In this document: positions 23,347 through 35,899 of the stretch, in pieces
Layout: each line of letters starts with the position of its first letter
Position numbering within the stretch: position 1 is the stretch's first letter
Origin: Torymus aiolomorphi
Taxonomy: Eukaryota; Arthropoda; Insecta; Hymenoptera; Torymidae
Length of the DNA: 64,000 nucleotides
Assembly (NCBI GenBank): GCA_036365515.1
Contig: CM070873.1
Location: 214,381,376-214,445,375, forward strand
Reading direction: 5' to 3'
The notes under the pieces: model-generated
What the model was told of the DNA's origin: nothing
The model's input: the letters and a program-made list of their open reading frames with translations, nothing else
The model's database searches: none
Made by a program: the position numbers and the translations under genes

Positions 23347-24640
23347 CTTTTTTTATAAAGAAAAAGCTTTAAAAGTTTTGAGCTTTGGTTCAGTCACGTA
23401 CTTGGTACATGAAGTTGAATCTAAAATGTTGCAGTTTCCAAAAAAGTTCCTAAGATTTTGCTCGTATAAATGCCTGCAATATGTAGTAAATAAACCATAA
23501 TAACTCCAAAAAATATCAGACTGAAATATTCCAGGCTTTTCAACAACAGTTAGGATACAAACTGATTATATTGGAAAAAATCTGGTCATATTAAATAGGT
23601 TCTTGCTATTAGTACGTCAGATTTAAAGTACATTGATTCAGAATATAAGTTCCAAAATAACCCACTTTAATATTTATGTTTGTTTTTATTTGACATCTTA
23701 ATAGAAAGATTATATTCCGTTATATGTGTATATACTTTGTGTATATAAATCTGACGTACAAATAGAAGAGGCATATTAAATATGATTTGAAATAAAAAAT
23801 AAAAAATGGAAAACTCAACAAAATTATTTCAATAAGCTCCCTTGTCAGTAAAGCATAATCTGTTAACAATAAAACATAATACCATAAAAATTTCTTTATT
23901 TGAATAATATCTTTTATGACTAAAATTTAATTAAAAGATGTGCCGTGTAAAATATGGTAATTAAAATAACAGCCATTTTTGAAATTTGAAAAATTCTTTG
24001 ATTCAAAACACTCTGTGCCAGAATATTGACATTAGAATTAGCTATTAAGCTATATAGTTATCTATTCATTTACAATAATCGAGATTCTCTCAATGAAAAG
24101 TCTAGATGGTTCTAGAAATAATATAAAGTATGTAGTTAAAAATAAAAAAGAATACTCTACCATTGCTGTAATCCAAGTTACGTCTTTTGTCCACGTCGTT
24201 TCCTTTTTGTTCTGATTTTCCAACCTCGTTTAGACTTGATTGCATTTTATTTCCTAGAAAAATAAAAAAAAATTCTGTATTAATTCAATGCATCTATATT
24301 GATTTAAAATGTGAGATGTATTCCTCAATTCTATATTTTATCCCGTCAAAAAGCTTTTATTCCAATACCAGATAAATATTGTTTTCTTTATTAAAATTAT
24401 TATATAAAACTGAATTAAGTTTAATCGAATTATTTCTACATTTTATAAAACAGCAAAAGTTATTGTCGTACGAAGTTATCGTACTGCAAAAGTGAAGTAT
24501 ACACACAATTTTTAACTCAAGTCAGAAATTTTATTATTTTATATAGCAAACTAAAGCGTAACTAAGAATAATTTTTGACGAAAAAAATTTGTTACGAGTG
24601 AAAACTCGCAGGTAAATAAATATATATAAAGGAGGACTCT
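23347..24640. other. non-coding, no gene seen
   Basis: AT-rich DNA with no recognisable gene, RNA or terminal repeat. Confidence 0.4.
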
Positions 24641-24816
24641 ATAAAAACTAGGGGGCTACGCCCTTCGGCACGCCACCCCCCCCCCCCCCGCCCCCACACA
24701 CACCTGCTCCTCGCTTCGCTCGTCGCCCGCCCCCTCCCTATGTAAAAACTTCGTTTTTACATAATAGGCACGACCGCAATACTCAGGAGAACCTTGTATT
24801 TTTATAAAAGCGAAAA
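24640..24816. repeat. C-rich tract and end of a dispersed repeat
   Basis: A C15 run at 24676-24690 lies in GGGGGCTACGCCC-type GC-rich sequence. From 24766 to 24816 the minus strand reads like the end of the 36-39 kb repeat unit: ATTTTCGCTTTTAT, a CTCCTGAG-like word and GCGGTCGTGCCTA. Confidence 0.65.
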
Positions 24817-24870
24817 TTGATTAATAACGTCATTACGAAGGGCAATGCACTCATGATTTTGCATACTATT

Positions 24871-26126
24871 AGGGACTCGCCACAAATCGACGGTGCCATG
24901 CCGTGCCGTCGCCGCCCGGGCCGCCCCGTGCCATAGCGTGCCGAGCGCTTTTCGAATCGGAGTGCGCCGTCTCTCAAGAGTATTGCTTCCGTGCTCCAAG
25001 CCCTTTTGGACATATGAGTTTGCCATCTGCAATCTTTGTTTATGACGAAAAAAATCAAGCATAGCCTGGATTGCTCCGAAATATTCTACAGGTAAAATCA
25101 TTGTTAAATCATTGTAAATTTTGCTAATGTCAACATTATGTTAATTTTACGGTGTTATAACACTTTTTTTTCTTTTTGTTTAATAGCATGGAATAGCATA
25201 GATTAAAATAAAAAAGCAACTCTTAACCTACTGTATGTCACATGGAACTGTTGTGTCCTCGTTTGTAATAAAATAAATAATAATTTAATAAATTAATTAT
25301 TAATAATTATTAATAATAATTAATTAATTGATTATTAATAATTAATAATAATAATTAATTATTAATAATTAATTTATTAAATTATTATTTATTTTATTAC
25401 AATTAATTATTAATTATTAATTATTAATTATTAATTATTAATTATTAATAATTAATAATTAATAATTAATAATTAATAATTAATAATTAATAATTAATAA
25501 TTAATAATTATTAATTATTAATAATTAATAATTATTAATTATTAATAATTAATAATAATTATTATTAATTATTTAATAATTAATAATAATTATTATTAAT
25601 TATTTAATGTAATTTAATAATAATAATAATTTGTAATAAAATATATTATTGTTCATGTTTTAGTAGATACACAAAAACCCACCATCCCCTGATTTTTTTT
25701 TCTTTTTTTTTTTTTAATATTCTAGCTATTATCAATAACGATACTGCTGTCACATGTAGTTTACAACACGTTAACATTTTTTCCATTTTACTTTGGTCCA
25801 TTCTGTAAATTAATTATTAAACAGTATTAAACAAAAAAAAGTGTTCGTAAAATTAACATAATGTTGACATTAGCAACATTTACAGTGATTTAACAATGAT
25901 TTTACCTGCAGAATATTTCGGAGCAATCCAGGCTATGCTTATTTTTTTTCGTTATAAACAAAGATTGCAGATGGCAAACTCATATGTCCAAAAGGGCTTG
26001 GAGCCCGGAAGCAATACTCTTGAGAGACGGCGCACTCCGATTCGAAAAGCGCTCGGCACGCTATGGCACGGGGCGGCCCGGGCGGCGACGGCACGGCACG
26101 GCACGGTCCATTTGTGGCGTGTCCCT
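24871..26126. mobile_element. inverted-repeat element with matching ORFs in its arms
   Basis: Arms 24871-25192 and 25824-26126 are reverse complements with outer ends AGGGACTCGCCACAAAT and ATTTGTGGCGTGTCCCT. Each arm has an open frame (minus 24802-25101; plus 25896-26129) starting MILP(V/A)EYFGAIQAML and sharing about 90 percent of residues. I recognise no domain, and the GC-rich end of each frame comes from a GGCAC repeat. The spacer is mostly an AT array. It resembles a non-autonomous element; a decayed coding element is possible. Confidence 0.65.
25270..25640. repeat. AATT/TAATAATT low-complexity array
   Basis: About 370 bases composed almost only of TAATAATTAATTATTA permutations, within the spacer of the surrounding inverted repeat. 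Confidence 0.95.
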
Positions 26127-26389
26127 TAAAAAAAAAAATATAGTTTCTGTTACCATATGGTAAACAGTAAAGCTAATAAGCGAAAAATTTACCGTCTAAA
26201 AACATTAGTGACCGTCTCTTACAGACATGTTACCGCGCAATGGTTATCAAGTCATGTCATATTGTTCGTGTATAACGTATTACGTATAATATATAGATGT
26301 TTATGCTAAGTGATGACAATGCGAGCTTGATTTTAGGCAATTCGCAATAATCACAATAAAGGATATAAAAATTACAACATCACATATTC
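26127..26389. other. non-coding, no gene seen
   Basis: AT-rich, no feature recognised. Confidence 0.4.
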
Positions 26390-28051
26390 ACATGGGTAAC
26401 GTGTATAGCATCGCCAATCACGTGATGGCGGTGACACTGCTGGCTTCTTGGCTTTACCCATGTGAGTGTGTAAGGAACTGGCGTTCCTTGGAGTACGGAA
26501 TGGATGCAAACCGACCTTTAAGCCCCTTTTATAATGGGAGCAATCGATCGAACCCTTTTACACTACTCATTCATGCGTATTGCTAACATGAGAATAAACC
26601 TTATGATTCGTGGAAATGATTGGAAATAATAATAATAGGTTAAAAATTATAACAAATACGGAGATTATTATTAATAATACTACAAATGCTATTAAAATCT
26701 TGGGAATAATTGATGTTCTGATAATCATTTAAATAACAGAAGCAACGCTGTCATAATTTCAGGTTAAGAAACAACCGTATAATAATAATTAACAAATCAT
26801 GAGCATCACCGTCGCTGATAATTAACTGTTAAAATATAAAGCTTATAATTATTTAAGAATGCGCGGTATTGTATAGCAAACGTTGCGCGACGTATAATCG
26901 GAGGATAATAACGTTGTGCAACGTTGTGTAAATAAACAAATATAATAACTAAAAATAGTTAAGGAGTTGATTAGCAACAATCATCATAACCGACTAAGGA
27001 TATTAATAATATTAATAACAATAATTTATCACAAGAGCTAAAGATAAACAATAAAACGCAATTATAGATAATTAACAACAAATTTAAGAACAATCTCGAG
27101 TTATCCGGATAATTGGCTATTCTTGGAGGTACTGACGTGTAATAACAACAATTGTTTATAATTAAGTAGTTTTCCGGGACAATAGTAACCAAACGTTGCT
27201 CAACGCAAATTGAAGGTTAATAATATCATGCAACGGTATAAAGTTAACGAACTACGACCAATCCGAGAATGATTAATATCAATTGCAATAAATAAATAAA
27301 GCCATTATTATGCAATTATTAACGGTATTTACTAGAAAATTAGGAGTTGTGTAATAAAACGTAATTTGAACATACAATTAATTAATAATATCATAACTAT
27401 TGGTTTATTGATTAATAATGTTAATGGTACTGATAAATAATACTAAAAATAATTGCAATTTGATAGACAATTAAGACAAGATGCAACAATATTATGCAAC
27501 GTATAGTTAATAATGATAACATATAAACCTAACTTGAGAGGTTAATAAAGATTAATTAAAACAATTAAACTGAGTAATTAATAAAGTTATTAGCGATAGT
27601 TTATCAGTTTGTTAACAATTTATTGTTTTAAGCACTTTTCATTAATAAATTGAGATCATTATGATTAATAAGGAAGAGACCGGATAAATAAATAAAGTAA
27701 CAATAAATTACCGGTGATACAAGTTGCATAATATGTTGATTAATATTATTATTAATAATACGTCATTAAACGTAATCTAACATACATGACAATCTGTTGC
27801 AGAGTATTCTAACGGACTTTTTATTCCTAGAACCTCTAGGTAGTAAACAATTCCACGAAATTACGTAGTAGGTAACCGACCAAACGAGGGAACCAATGAG
27901 AGAAGCAGAATCTCCCACCACAGAAGGAGGGGGTGTAGCCTCCTTTCAGATTTTGTGGATCCTACAGCCTTTCCACAAGCTATGGATATGTTTCAAGTTC
28001 TCGCCACCAGACGGAGAAGGATCATCCTCAACGGCTTTCAGGTCCGCGCTC

Positions 28052-28066
28052 ACCATATAAAAGGGG
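28052..28066 (+). promoter_or_regulatory. TATA-box-like sequence
   Basis: CATATAAAAGGGG lies downstream of a GC-rich segment inside the LTR-like block, the usual layout for a U3/R boundary. Confidence 0.45.
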
Positions 28067-28199
28067 GGCCCAGCACACCGACAGGGAGTCTCGCTTAGAG
28101 AAATAATCCGATCTTGTACCTATCAGCACTCACGTATCTTCAAGAATTACGCTGAATATATATAGTTATATCAAGATCAACGTATTTTCAACGATTTTA

Positions 28200-28370
28200 T
28201 ATCAAGTTTCAAAGGTTTTCATCAAGTGTTAACTGTTAACAAGTATTAACAAGTTTCAACAATCTTCAACGAGTTTCAACAAGTTTGAACGAGCTTTAAC
28301 CAGTTTCAACGAGTTTGGACGAGTTTCGAGAAGTTTCAACGAGTCATCAACCAGTTTCAATTACTTCGAC
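28200..28370 (+). repeat. degenerate AAGTTTCAACGAG minisatellite
   Basis: About a dozen imperfect copies of a 12-13 base word such as GAGTTTCAACAA or AAGTTTCAACGA. Confidence 0.8.
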
Positions 28371-29480
28371 GATCTTTCGACGAGTCAACTGCATTAAACA
28401 ACAACAAGTTAACAACAACGAAAGGATCAACAACCTCACCAATCAGAGGAGGGAGAGCTGTCCTGTCCAAGGTTTTTGAGGCTGTGGTTTTCCTTGGGAC
28501 TTCAGGGTGAATACCTGGACAACGGGTGATTGAAGTTGGATCCACGGCCGTCTATATCGAAGGAAGAGCCCCAATCAACACCGAATCCGACGGATAAATC
28601 AGATAACATATACATATATATATATATTTGCAAATCGTCTCGTCATTAAGTCGATTAAGAGATTCGAGTCATAATAGCGAATTTAAAGATAGATAATTTA
28701 CAAATTAATTCACTCTTTATATTTAACTCTGTGTTTTAAAGAATAACGAATTAGATAAGATTTTAAGAAGTTAAGATTATTAAAATTATTAAGATCAATT
28801 AATGTAAATTAGACTTTATTTTAAAATATTTCAAATCATAATATCTAAATTCAAGGATAAATAATTTACGATTTAAAGTATAAATCAATTAACTGTTTAT
28901 AATTAATTCTGTATTTTAAAAGCATAATAAGGTAGATAAGCCTTTAAGAATTTAAGATATAAGAGTAGTAAGATTACTTAATATAAATACGTAATAAATT
29001 CTCTTTATTAATTTCAATTAAGGATTTTGAATCGCAATAACAAATTCAATTCATTTAATTAACTTTTATATTAATTTTCGTACTTTTTACATAGCATCTA
29101 GTAAAAGATAGATAAGATTTTTAAGTTAACCAGTTAATAATTAATAATTTTATGTAATAACTAATACCATCCACGAATGTAACATCAATTATATCTTTGA
29201 TTAATTTTATTTAAATTTATATTTGTGCATAAGACGATAGCGTAGCCTTTAAATCAAAATTCAAACTATAAAGTAACAATTTATGTCACTTAATTTATAA
29301 TTTGAGAAAGTGTAATAAATTTATTTCTTGTGCTATTTGTACTTTTGTACTTAATTGGACGACGATCCCACTACCTATATAAAACCCTAGGGCCATTCTA
29401 GAATTTCAATTGTCAAACATTACATTCCCTTGCCGCTCTATATTAAAGACTTTAGTTCATGGCCACTGGGTTCGTAACAA

Positions 29481-29900
29481 GTGTGCGCGCATGCGCATGC
29501 GCTGCAGCTCACCTGCTCGTCTCGTCTGACTCGTCCGCTGATAGCTCGTAGCTTCTTTGCGTAAGCGACACGGCGCCGCGGATGATGCGAGAAAAAGGCT
29601 GGGCCGAACTTCTAGTGAAAAAGTTTCAGTGCGGAGTGAACAGAAGAAAGCTGCCTACTAAGTACGTATTATCGCTACAGTGCTTCGCTTCCTATCTGGC
29701 TCTCACCCGCACCATGTCAACCATGTGCGCACGGCAGTCTGTCAGACGGCAGTCATCAATGTTTATATCTGCCGTCACTGTGTTTCCTAAATTGCTGTAT
29801 GGATCGATATTGATGTTGGTCGAGTTCTCTGCTAATTGAGTTGTGGTCTTATCCTTGAGTAAGTATTATTTCAATAATACGCTCCTTTCTAATCTTGCAG
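29481..29900. other. GC-rich promoter-like segment, no gene proven
   Basis: CpG-rich (GCGCGCATGCGCATGCGC near 29485-29502). A frame at 29582-29839 has no known domain and is followed by TTGAGTAAGTATT, a good splice-donor word. It could be a host 5' exon, but nothing further supports that. Confidence 0.25.
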
Positions 29901-29904
29901 GGTT

Positions 29905-30730
29905 TTCATCTTTTTTTCACAAGGACATTTTGTTCAACTTTGAGCAAGGGTCAAGGTAGTCTTAGTTGGAAGTTCACATGAGCTTTTTCGACTTTCAAGT
30001 ATACAAATACCTTTCCTTTCTCTGAAAATATCTTCAGCTTTATACACGTCACCATATCATGCATGCTGAGGGATTATATACCATGTTTTAGATCTAAATA
30101 ATCAGCAAGTGTGGAGTTACAGCATTTTCTGTGTGCTTTTTGAGGAAATTATTAAGAAAGAAAAGTAATTTCCTCCAATTTGGCTGATTATATCTGAAAT
30201 TATATGTATTAATTAAAGTATATCTGAAACTTAATGTACAATGCCTCAGCATGCATTGCATTGTGTATGAACATTCTTGTAAACCTTGAGAAAGGGTGAG
30301 GAGGTCTTAGTTGAGAATGCACATGCGCTTTCTCGACTTTTGAGTGCAAAGATCCCTTTCCATTCCCTACAAGTATCTTAAACTTTCTATACATGATGGG
30401 ATACATGCTGAGGGACAGTATATCAAGATTTAGATATGCATAATCAGCAAGTCTGGAGATATTGCAATTTCTGTGTCTTTTCAAGAAATTTTTGAGAAAA
30501 ATGTCATTTTCTCCGTACCGGCTGATTGAGTCGATCTGAAATTGCATACACAATCCTTCTGTATGTATTGTATTGTGTGTGAACATTCTGGTAAACTTTA
30601 AGTGAGGGTGAGGAGGTCTTAGTTGAGAATACACATGCGCTTTCTCGACTTTTGAGTGCAAAGATCCCTTTCAATTCTCTCAACATATCTTGGTAAATAT
30701 ATAGTGCTATGAATGATCTTATCGACACGC
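29905..30730. repeat. tandem array, about 312-bp unit, 2.6 copies
   Basis: The block GAGGTCTTAGTTGAGAA to TTTTGAGTGCAAAGATCCC occurs near 30300 and 30612; a more diverged copy lies near 29957. All copies share ATAATCAGCAAGT..GGAG and GGCTGATT words where present. Confidence 0.85.
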
Positions 30731-30744
30731 TAACCTTATATTGT

Positions 30745-31201
30745 GAGTAGTTTGCTGTGAGAATGTTTTCTCGTTTACTTTACAGCTAGCATCTATCCTG
30801 CAATAATTTCCTACCCCTTTGACAGGAGTGTGGCTTCTCTGTACTTCCTCCAGTGCCAAGTTATTCTTGTTGTAATTATGTTTTTGGCCTAGTGCGAAGA
30901 GCTCCTGCAGACAACATCACGGTGTCCTAAACACCTGCAGTTACCGTTTTTTATTGGGACTATATGTTGGATTGATTGACATATTTTATGTGGACATTGA
31001 CAACCTCTGAACTCGTTGAAAAAATTATCTGGTAAGTAGCTTACTGTAAGAAAGTTTATTGGCTTATACTTTTCAGCTAGTATCTATCCTGCAATAATTT
31101 CCTACTCCTTTGACAGGAGTGTGGCTTCTCTGTACTCCCTCCGTTGCTAAGTTATTCTTGTTGTAATTATGTTTTTGGCCTAGGGCGAAGAGCTCCTGCA
31201 G
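30745..31201. repeat. direct repeat, 167-bp blocks 290 bp apart
   Basis: The words ATCTATCCTGCAATAATTTC, TTTGACAGGAGTGTGGCTTC and GAAGAGCTCCTGCAG occur in the same order at 30745-30911 and 31035-31201. Confidence 0.9.
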
Positions 31202-32640
31202 AAGACAACACGTCTTCATATAATTGTTCTTTCCTCGAGAGCGTCATTATATGACCATCATAAAGCAGGAGATTTTAAAAAAAATAGGACCAAATTGGGA
31301 ACGGCAACTTTGAGAAACTCAACAATGGCATTACAGTGGGCAACCTTGAGTGAAGGGCTTCCTGATGCACACATCTTGGCAGCTTCATCTTTCTATAGAT
31401 TATCAATGGAAGTTGATCTAGTCTGTATTTATTTTAATTCACTGTGACCACTTTGTGGTCTCTTCTTTGAATAATTATTATTTCAGTAATCTACTGCTTT
31501 CAACCATTACTACAGCTTCATTTTTTGTTTCAGGGTTTTTATTATCCTTTCAGAAAAAGCAGCAACTATAAGAGGTGACCGGTCAAATTTAACAAATCTA
31601 TTCCTCATTCATTGATGTGGTTGATATTTAGTTTGAGGATGTCTTTTCAAACTTCATTTAGAATAACATAGGAATGATAGGAATCTGCTTTTATAGTGCA
31701 TTTCAGGCATCTTATGTATTTTTAAGCTGATTTTATCTTTTTTCTTGTAGGTATAATTTAATAAAAAGAAAAAAATAAGTCATGCAATTTCTCAGATTTA
31801 ATTCAGGCACTGCTTGTGTATTTTTTATAGAACTGTATTTTTATTTTTTTTATTAAATTACATGTACTTTCAAAAAGATAGAGTCAACTCAAAAATACAT
31901 GGAATGTCTGAGATGCATTACTGAAGCCGGTTTCTATCATTCTTAGTCTTTTGGATTAAGTACGGACACATCACCTCAAAGTAAATATCGATAACATTGA
32001 ATGCTCAATACACCTGCTAAATCTGACAAGTGGCTTTTATATTGTAGGAGCTGAATGAATTTTCTTATTAAGTTTTTAATTTTGTTCCGTATACTGTAGT
32101 GTAGTGTAGTGTGAGTGTGTCTAAAACTTCTATACATCTATAGCTTGTCCGGCCATAACAATAAATCTGAATACGTGTAAAAATTGTGAAAAAAGTTATT
32201 TTAATCTGTAAAATTCAGTCGAATTGTAGTAGTTAATGAACAATGAGCTTATCCATTAACTACCAGTATTAATTGACTTTTAGAGGTTATAGTGAACTTT
32301 TCATAATTCTGACAGGTTTCTAGAATATTTATTTAAGCATACTCTATAAATCTTTCGGACAGGCTCACACTACATGTCCCTTCAGATTTCATAAGAGAAA
32401 ACCTATTTAATTAATTAGGCTGAAATTTACAACATGAAAAGATAAATTAATCCTGCTCCTGTAATATTATAAAAGCCACCAGTCAGATTTAGCAGGTGTA
32501 CTCATCATTCAGTGTTGGCGTAAATGTGCTTAAGTATAAAAATAATAGAACTCTGCTTCTATAATGTATTTCAGGCATCGTATGTTTTTTTAAGCAAATT
32601 TCATCTTTCTAGAAGTAGGTATAATTTAATAAAAAAAATA
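31202..32640. repeat. mosaic of diverged direct and inverted repeats
   Basis: TGTATTTCAGGCATC(T/G)TATG-type segments occur at about 31690-31775 and 32555-32640 in the same orientation. An inverted pair (CACCTGCTAAATCTGAC near 32020; GTCAGATTTAGCAGGTG near 32480) flanks the region between. No gene was recognised. Confidence 0.6.
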
Positions 32641-32649
32641 TCCGTGCGA

Positions 32650-32799
32650 TATGTAGTCCATTATTTCACCGTGTTTATCGCACTTGCTACGCTCGTGCGC
32701 TAACCTCACGGTGCGATAATGAACTGCTTAGCGCACGGATAGACGTGACAGCGGACTTAAGGCAGACAGTGTTATAAAAAATTGTACGATACTAATACA
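32650..32799 (+). repeat. copy of the GGACTTAAG/TATAAAA dispersed family (left part, interrupted)
   Basis: Shows TTATCGCACTTGCTACGCTC, GACAGCGGACTTAAGG and TGTTATAAAAAA. The TTAA-flanked MITE at 32804 is inserted directly after it, and family-like sequence resumes at 33485. Confidence 0.65.
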
Positions 32800-32803
32800 T
32801 TAA

Positions 32804-33480
32804 GGGGGCTAGACACCTTTTTTCTCTGAAATAAGAAGTCACATTTTATTACATAAATGTAAACTAATTATTTCATACTTTTTACATATAACAGTGGGTA
32901 TATTTACCTTACCTTAATACTTTCTCCGATGGGCCTTTTATATGGTCCAGAACCATAGTCATCGATGAAACAAGTTTTTTCACTAACCGTAAGCTTTGAA
33001 ATTTTCCTGTGGATGGATTGACTTCAGATTTGAACTAAATTACTCCTGAATAGTATAATTCTAATATGAGGGTAGGGATTTAGGATTAAATGTCGGAAAA
33101 AATTTTTACATCAGAAAAATTATGAAAAAATATAAAAAATTTAAAAAAGTTAAAAAAAAACTCTTGAAAAACAGCACAATTTTTTTTTTCTCATTAGATC
33201 AAAAATCCCTACACTCATATAAGAATTATACTATTCAGGAGTAATTTAGTTCAAATCTGAAGTCAATCCATCCACAGGAAAATTTCAAAGCTTACGGTTA
33301 GTGAAAAAACTTGTTACATCGATGACTATGGTTCTGGACCATATAAAAGGCCCATCAGAGAAAGTTTTAAGGTAAGGTAAATATACCCACTTTTATATGT
33401 AAAAAGTATGAAATAATTAGTTTACATTTATATATTAAAATGTGACTTCTTATTTCAGAGAAAAAAGGTGTCTAGCCCCC
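32804..33480. mobile_element. palindromic MITE with TTAA target duplication
   Basis: Ends are GGGGGCTAGACACC and GGTGTCTAGCCCCC, flanked on both sides by TTAA (32800-32803, 33481-33484). The arms (about 310 bp) are reverse complements with few differences, including AGGTAAGGTAAATATACCCA near 33370. TTAA duplication is typical of the piggyBac and Kolobok superfamilies. No transposase is encoded. Confidence 0.9.
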
Positions 33481-33484
33481 TTAA

Positions 33485-33604
33485 GTAACACATTACACGC
33501 CGTGAAAGGATCCTCGCTACGCTCGGGCCTTAACTTTACGCCATGAAATAATGGGCCACTTATCGCACTTGTATCGTAATGTATTAGTACGATACATTTT
33601 TTAT
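33485..33604. repeat. right part of the interrupted CGCTACGCTCG-type repeat
   Basis: Contains CTCGCTACGCTCGGGCC and AATGGGCCACTTATCGCAC, mirroring words on the left side of the MITE, and ends near GTACGATACAT. Confidence 0.55.
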
Positions 33605-34322
33605 CGATATTTATTCATTAATTAAAAAAACCTCTTTCAATTCATTGGCCCGTAGTTTCCTCAACCTTAATATGTTGATTCTTGTAATTAATATTTAATA
33701 ATGAAATTTATAAATCTACGACTACAAAGAATTTTGAAGCGATTAAGTCATTGTTACTCCTGTAATCGTTGGATATACAAAAACCAATTTTCATTTTTCA
33801 ATTTTTTTCTAAAAAACTAACCAACAAAATGAATTAAAACATTACAGATTATATTTATTTATTTTATCCATTATCATGATTTTTCTCAAAAAAAATTGAC
33901 CGTTTAGTTTGGGAGTTATAAGTATCTAAAAAAAAAAACACGTTATTATTAATAATTTTTTTAGAAAATATAGGTATTTTAATTCTCTTTCGAACGCTAC
34001 CAATCCGATTCGAATAACTCGATCCTATCATTAAAAAAAAAATCAAAAAGCAGTTTTGAGAAAAATCGAAAATTTGAAAAAAACAAAAACACATCGCCCC
34101 AATAAAAAAAAACGGATTTTGACCGGAAAATGAGACCTGCCCGGTCAAAATTGACCGAGTAGAAATTGAGATCTAGGCGTACACACACACACACACACAC
34201 ACAGACATTTTTCAAAAACCATGTATTTTGATTCCTAACATCTCGGAACACAATTATAACATGTTTTTACAACAACTCAAAAATTTAATGTTACAAAGCT
34301 TCCTCTAGGAGGAAGCAAAATG
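33605..34322 (-). repeat. dispersed repeat family A, copy 3
   Basis: Read on the minus strand: hairpin GCTTCCTCCTAGAGGAAGC (34299-34317), an AC/GT tract (34176-34202), GATCTCAATTTCTACTCGGT, then AT-rich DNA ending in the GAATCAACATATTAAGG...CCAATGAATTG block (33620-33685). It matches copy 1 at both ends but is about half its length. Confidence 0.75.
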
Positions 34323-35371
34323 TTTAATTGAGAAATAAATGAAATCTATGAATTGGTTTTTGAATTCGAATTGTCTACTTTAGTAGCAAGCAGGGTCAAA
34401 CCTTTCTTATTATAATAATTGTTGTAAAATTATATATATTAAGGAAGTCCATACCAACAAATTGTCAATTTCTGTACCAAGATTGATACCTCGATTTTTT
34501 TTCTATCTATTTTATAGCTACAATTTTATTAAAGTAAAATTTCTTTTTTTTTAGTTGGATTAAATAAAGTGTAAATAAATTAAAATAAAATAATTAACTT
34601 CTTTAGTAAGGTCGTATTTCAGAAAGAAGTTTATATATATCGCTGTTGATATATATATATATATTTTTTTTTTAATATATCAGTAATTTTATTTCAGGTG
34701 GCCCCCCCCCCCGAGTGGGGGCTTCGCCCCCTACACCCCCACCAGGGGCTCTGCCCCTGGACCCCGCCCTGCGCCCCACATTAAACCCGCCATACCTCAT
34801 TACCTACCAACAACAAACTTTATTGTTTCTTTTATTTTGTTTTATTTAGATGGGACATTTCAACATAATAACTATATCCTCAAGGATTTTCATTCATGGT
34901 CACAAAATGATTTCGTAGATTCATTCGTCATCGAATATCATTTAATGTGTGATATCAGGAATATGGTTACGAGTCGTGAGGATGGAATATTATATTTGCT
35001 TATTCTTTGGCTCAATTTTATATTTAATCAAAAATTTAATCTTTGTTTTTTAATTTTATTTTTAAGGTTTAAACTTGAAGAACTTCTATTAATCACATTG
35101 TTAATAGAAGATTAGATTATATACAATATTAGTTGCCTGTCTACGACCAAGTTTTAGAAAAAAATAATTTGTTTCTTGGGCCAACTTAGAATAATTTTAA
35201 GTAAAAAAACATTTAGGGATTTAATCTTTTAATTTTTGTTACTTCAACATCAATTTATATTTCTTATTATATATTTTTATTAGTGTTTTAGTTTACATAA
35301 TATTTGGCAGTTTGTAAACAATAGATATTTCTTTTTTTTAAATTATGTTTTCAATGTGTTTATCTCATTTT
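34323..35371. other. non-coding; GC-rich hairpin patch, no gene proven
   Basis: Mostly AT-rich. At 34697-34790 a C12 run leads into GGGGGCTTCGCCCCC and AGGGGCTCTGCCCCT, two short hairpins. A frame at 34837-35115 has no known domain. Confidence 0.45.
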
Positions 35372-35541
35372 ATAGCACAGTGTGACCTAAGTCCGCACTT
35401 AAGTCACGCCTACCCGTGACTTAAGTAGTCGATTATTGCACCGTGAGGTTAGCGCGCGAGTGTAGCGAGTGGACTGATTAAGGTACGGATAGGCGTGACA
35501 GCGGACTTAGGTAAACGTGCTATAAAATATCGTACGATACA
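35372..35541. mobile_element. small palindromic MITE (TTTATAGCAC ends)
   Basis: Left end TTTATAGCACAGTGTGACCTAAG is mirrored by CTTAGGTAAACGTGCTATAAA on the right; inner parts (GGCGTGACAGCGGACTTAG and complement) also pair. It is a full-length-looking member of the family at 22725 and 32650. Confidence 0.7.
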
Positions 35542-35899
35542 TGTGATTTCAGTGGCAGTATTCTAATGTACTATTTTAACATTTTAATTAATAGTACATT
35601 TCGACACGGGTGGGGAAGTCGCTTCGCTCGTGCAAAAAGTCACACCAGCTAAATAATCGACTTACGCACTAGTTACGAACGGTATTTTATATCACGAGCG
35701 CCGAAAAATCATATCAAAGTTGTGATTTTGAGGTTAGAGTGGTATAAATGTAATTTTATATCTTATGATTATATTTTTATAATTATATGATCTTTCGAAT
35801 GTTATATTGATTTTTCCGATATTATTTAAAGCTATTGCATTGAATAATTCTTTGTCAAATCGAATCATGTTAAATAAGCGAAAATTGAATATGTAAAGT

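Larger units (their letters stand above)
26390..29480 (+). mobile_element. LTR-like block with TATA box, no coding region
   Basis: The block begins ATGGGTAACGTGTATAGCAT, related to the start of the minus-strand block at 22353. It has a TATA-type promoter (CCATATAAAAGGGG, about 28054), a minisatellite after it, long AT-rich DNA, and ends in GGGTTCGTAACA near 29480. No retroviral-type ORF is visible. At 3 kb it would be a very long LTR; a decayed element is equally likely. Confidence 0.3.
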
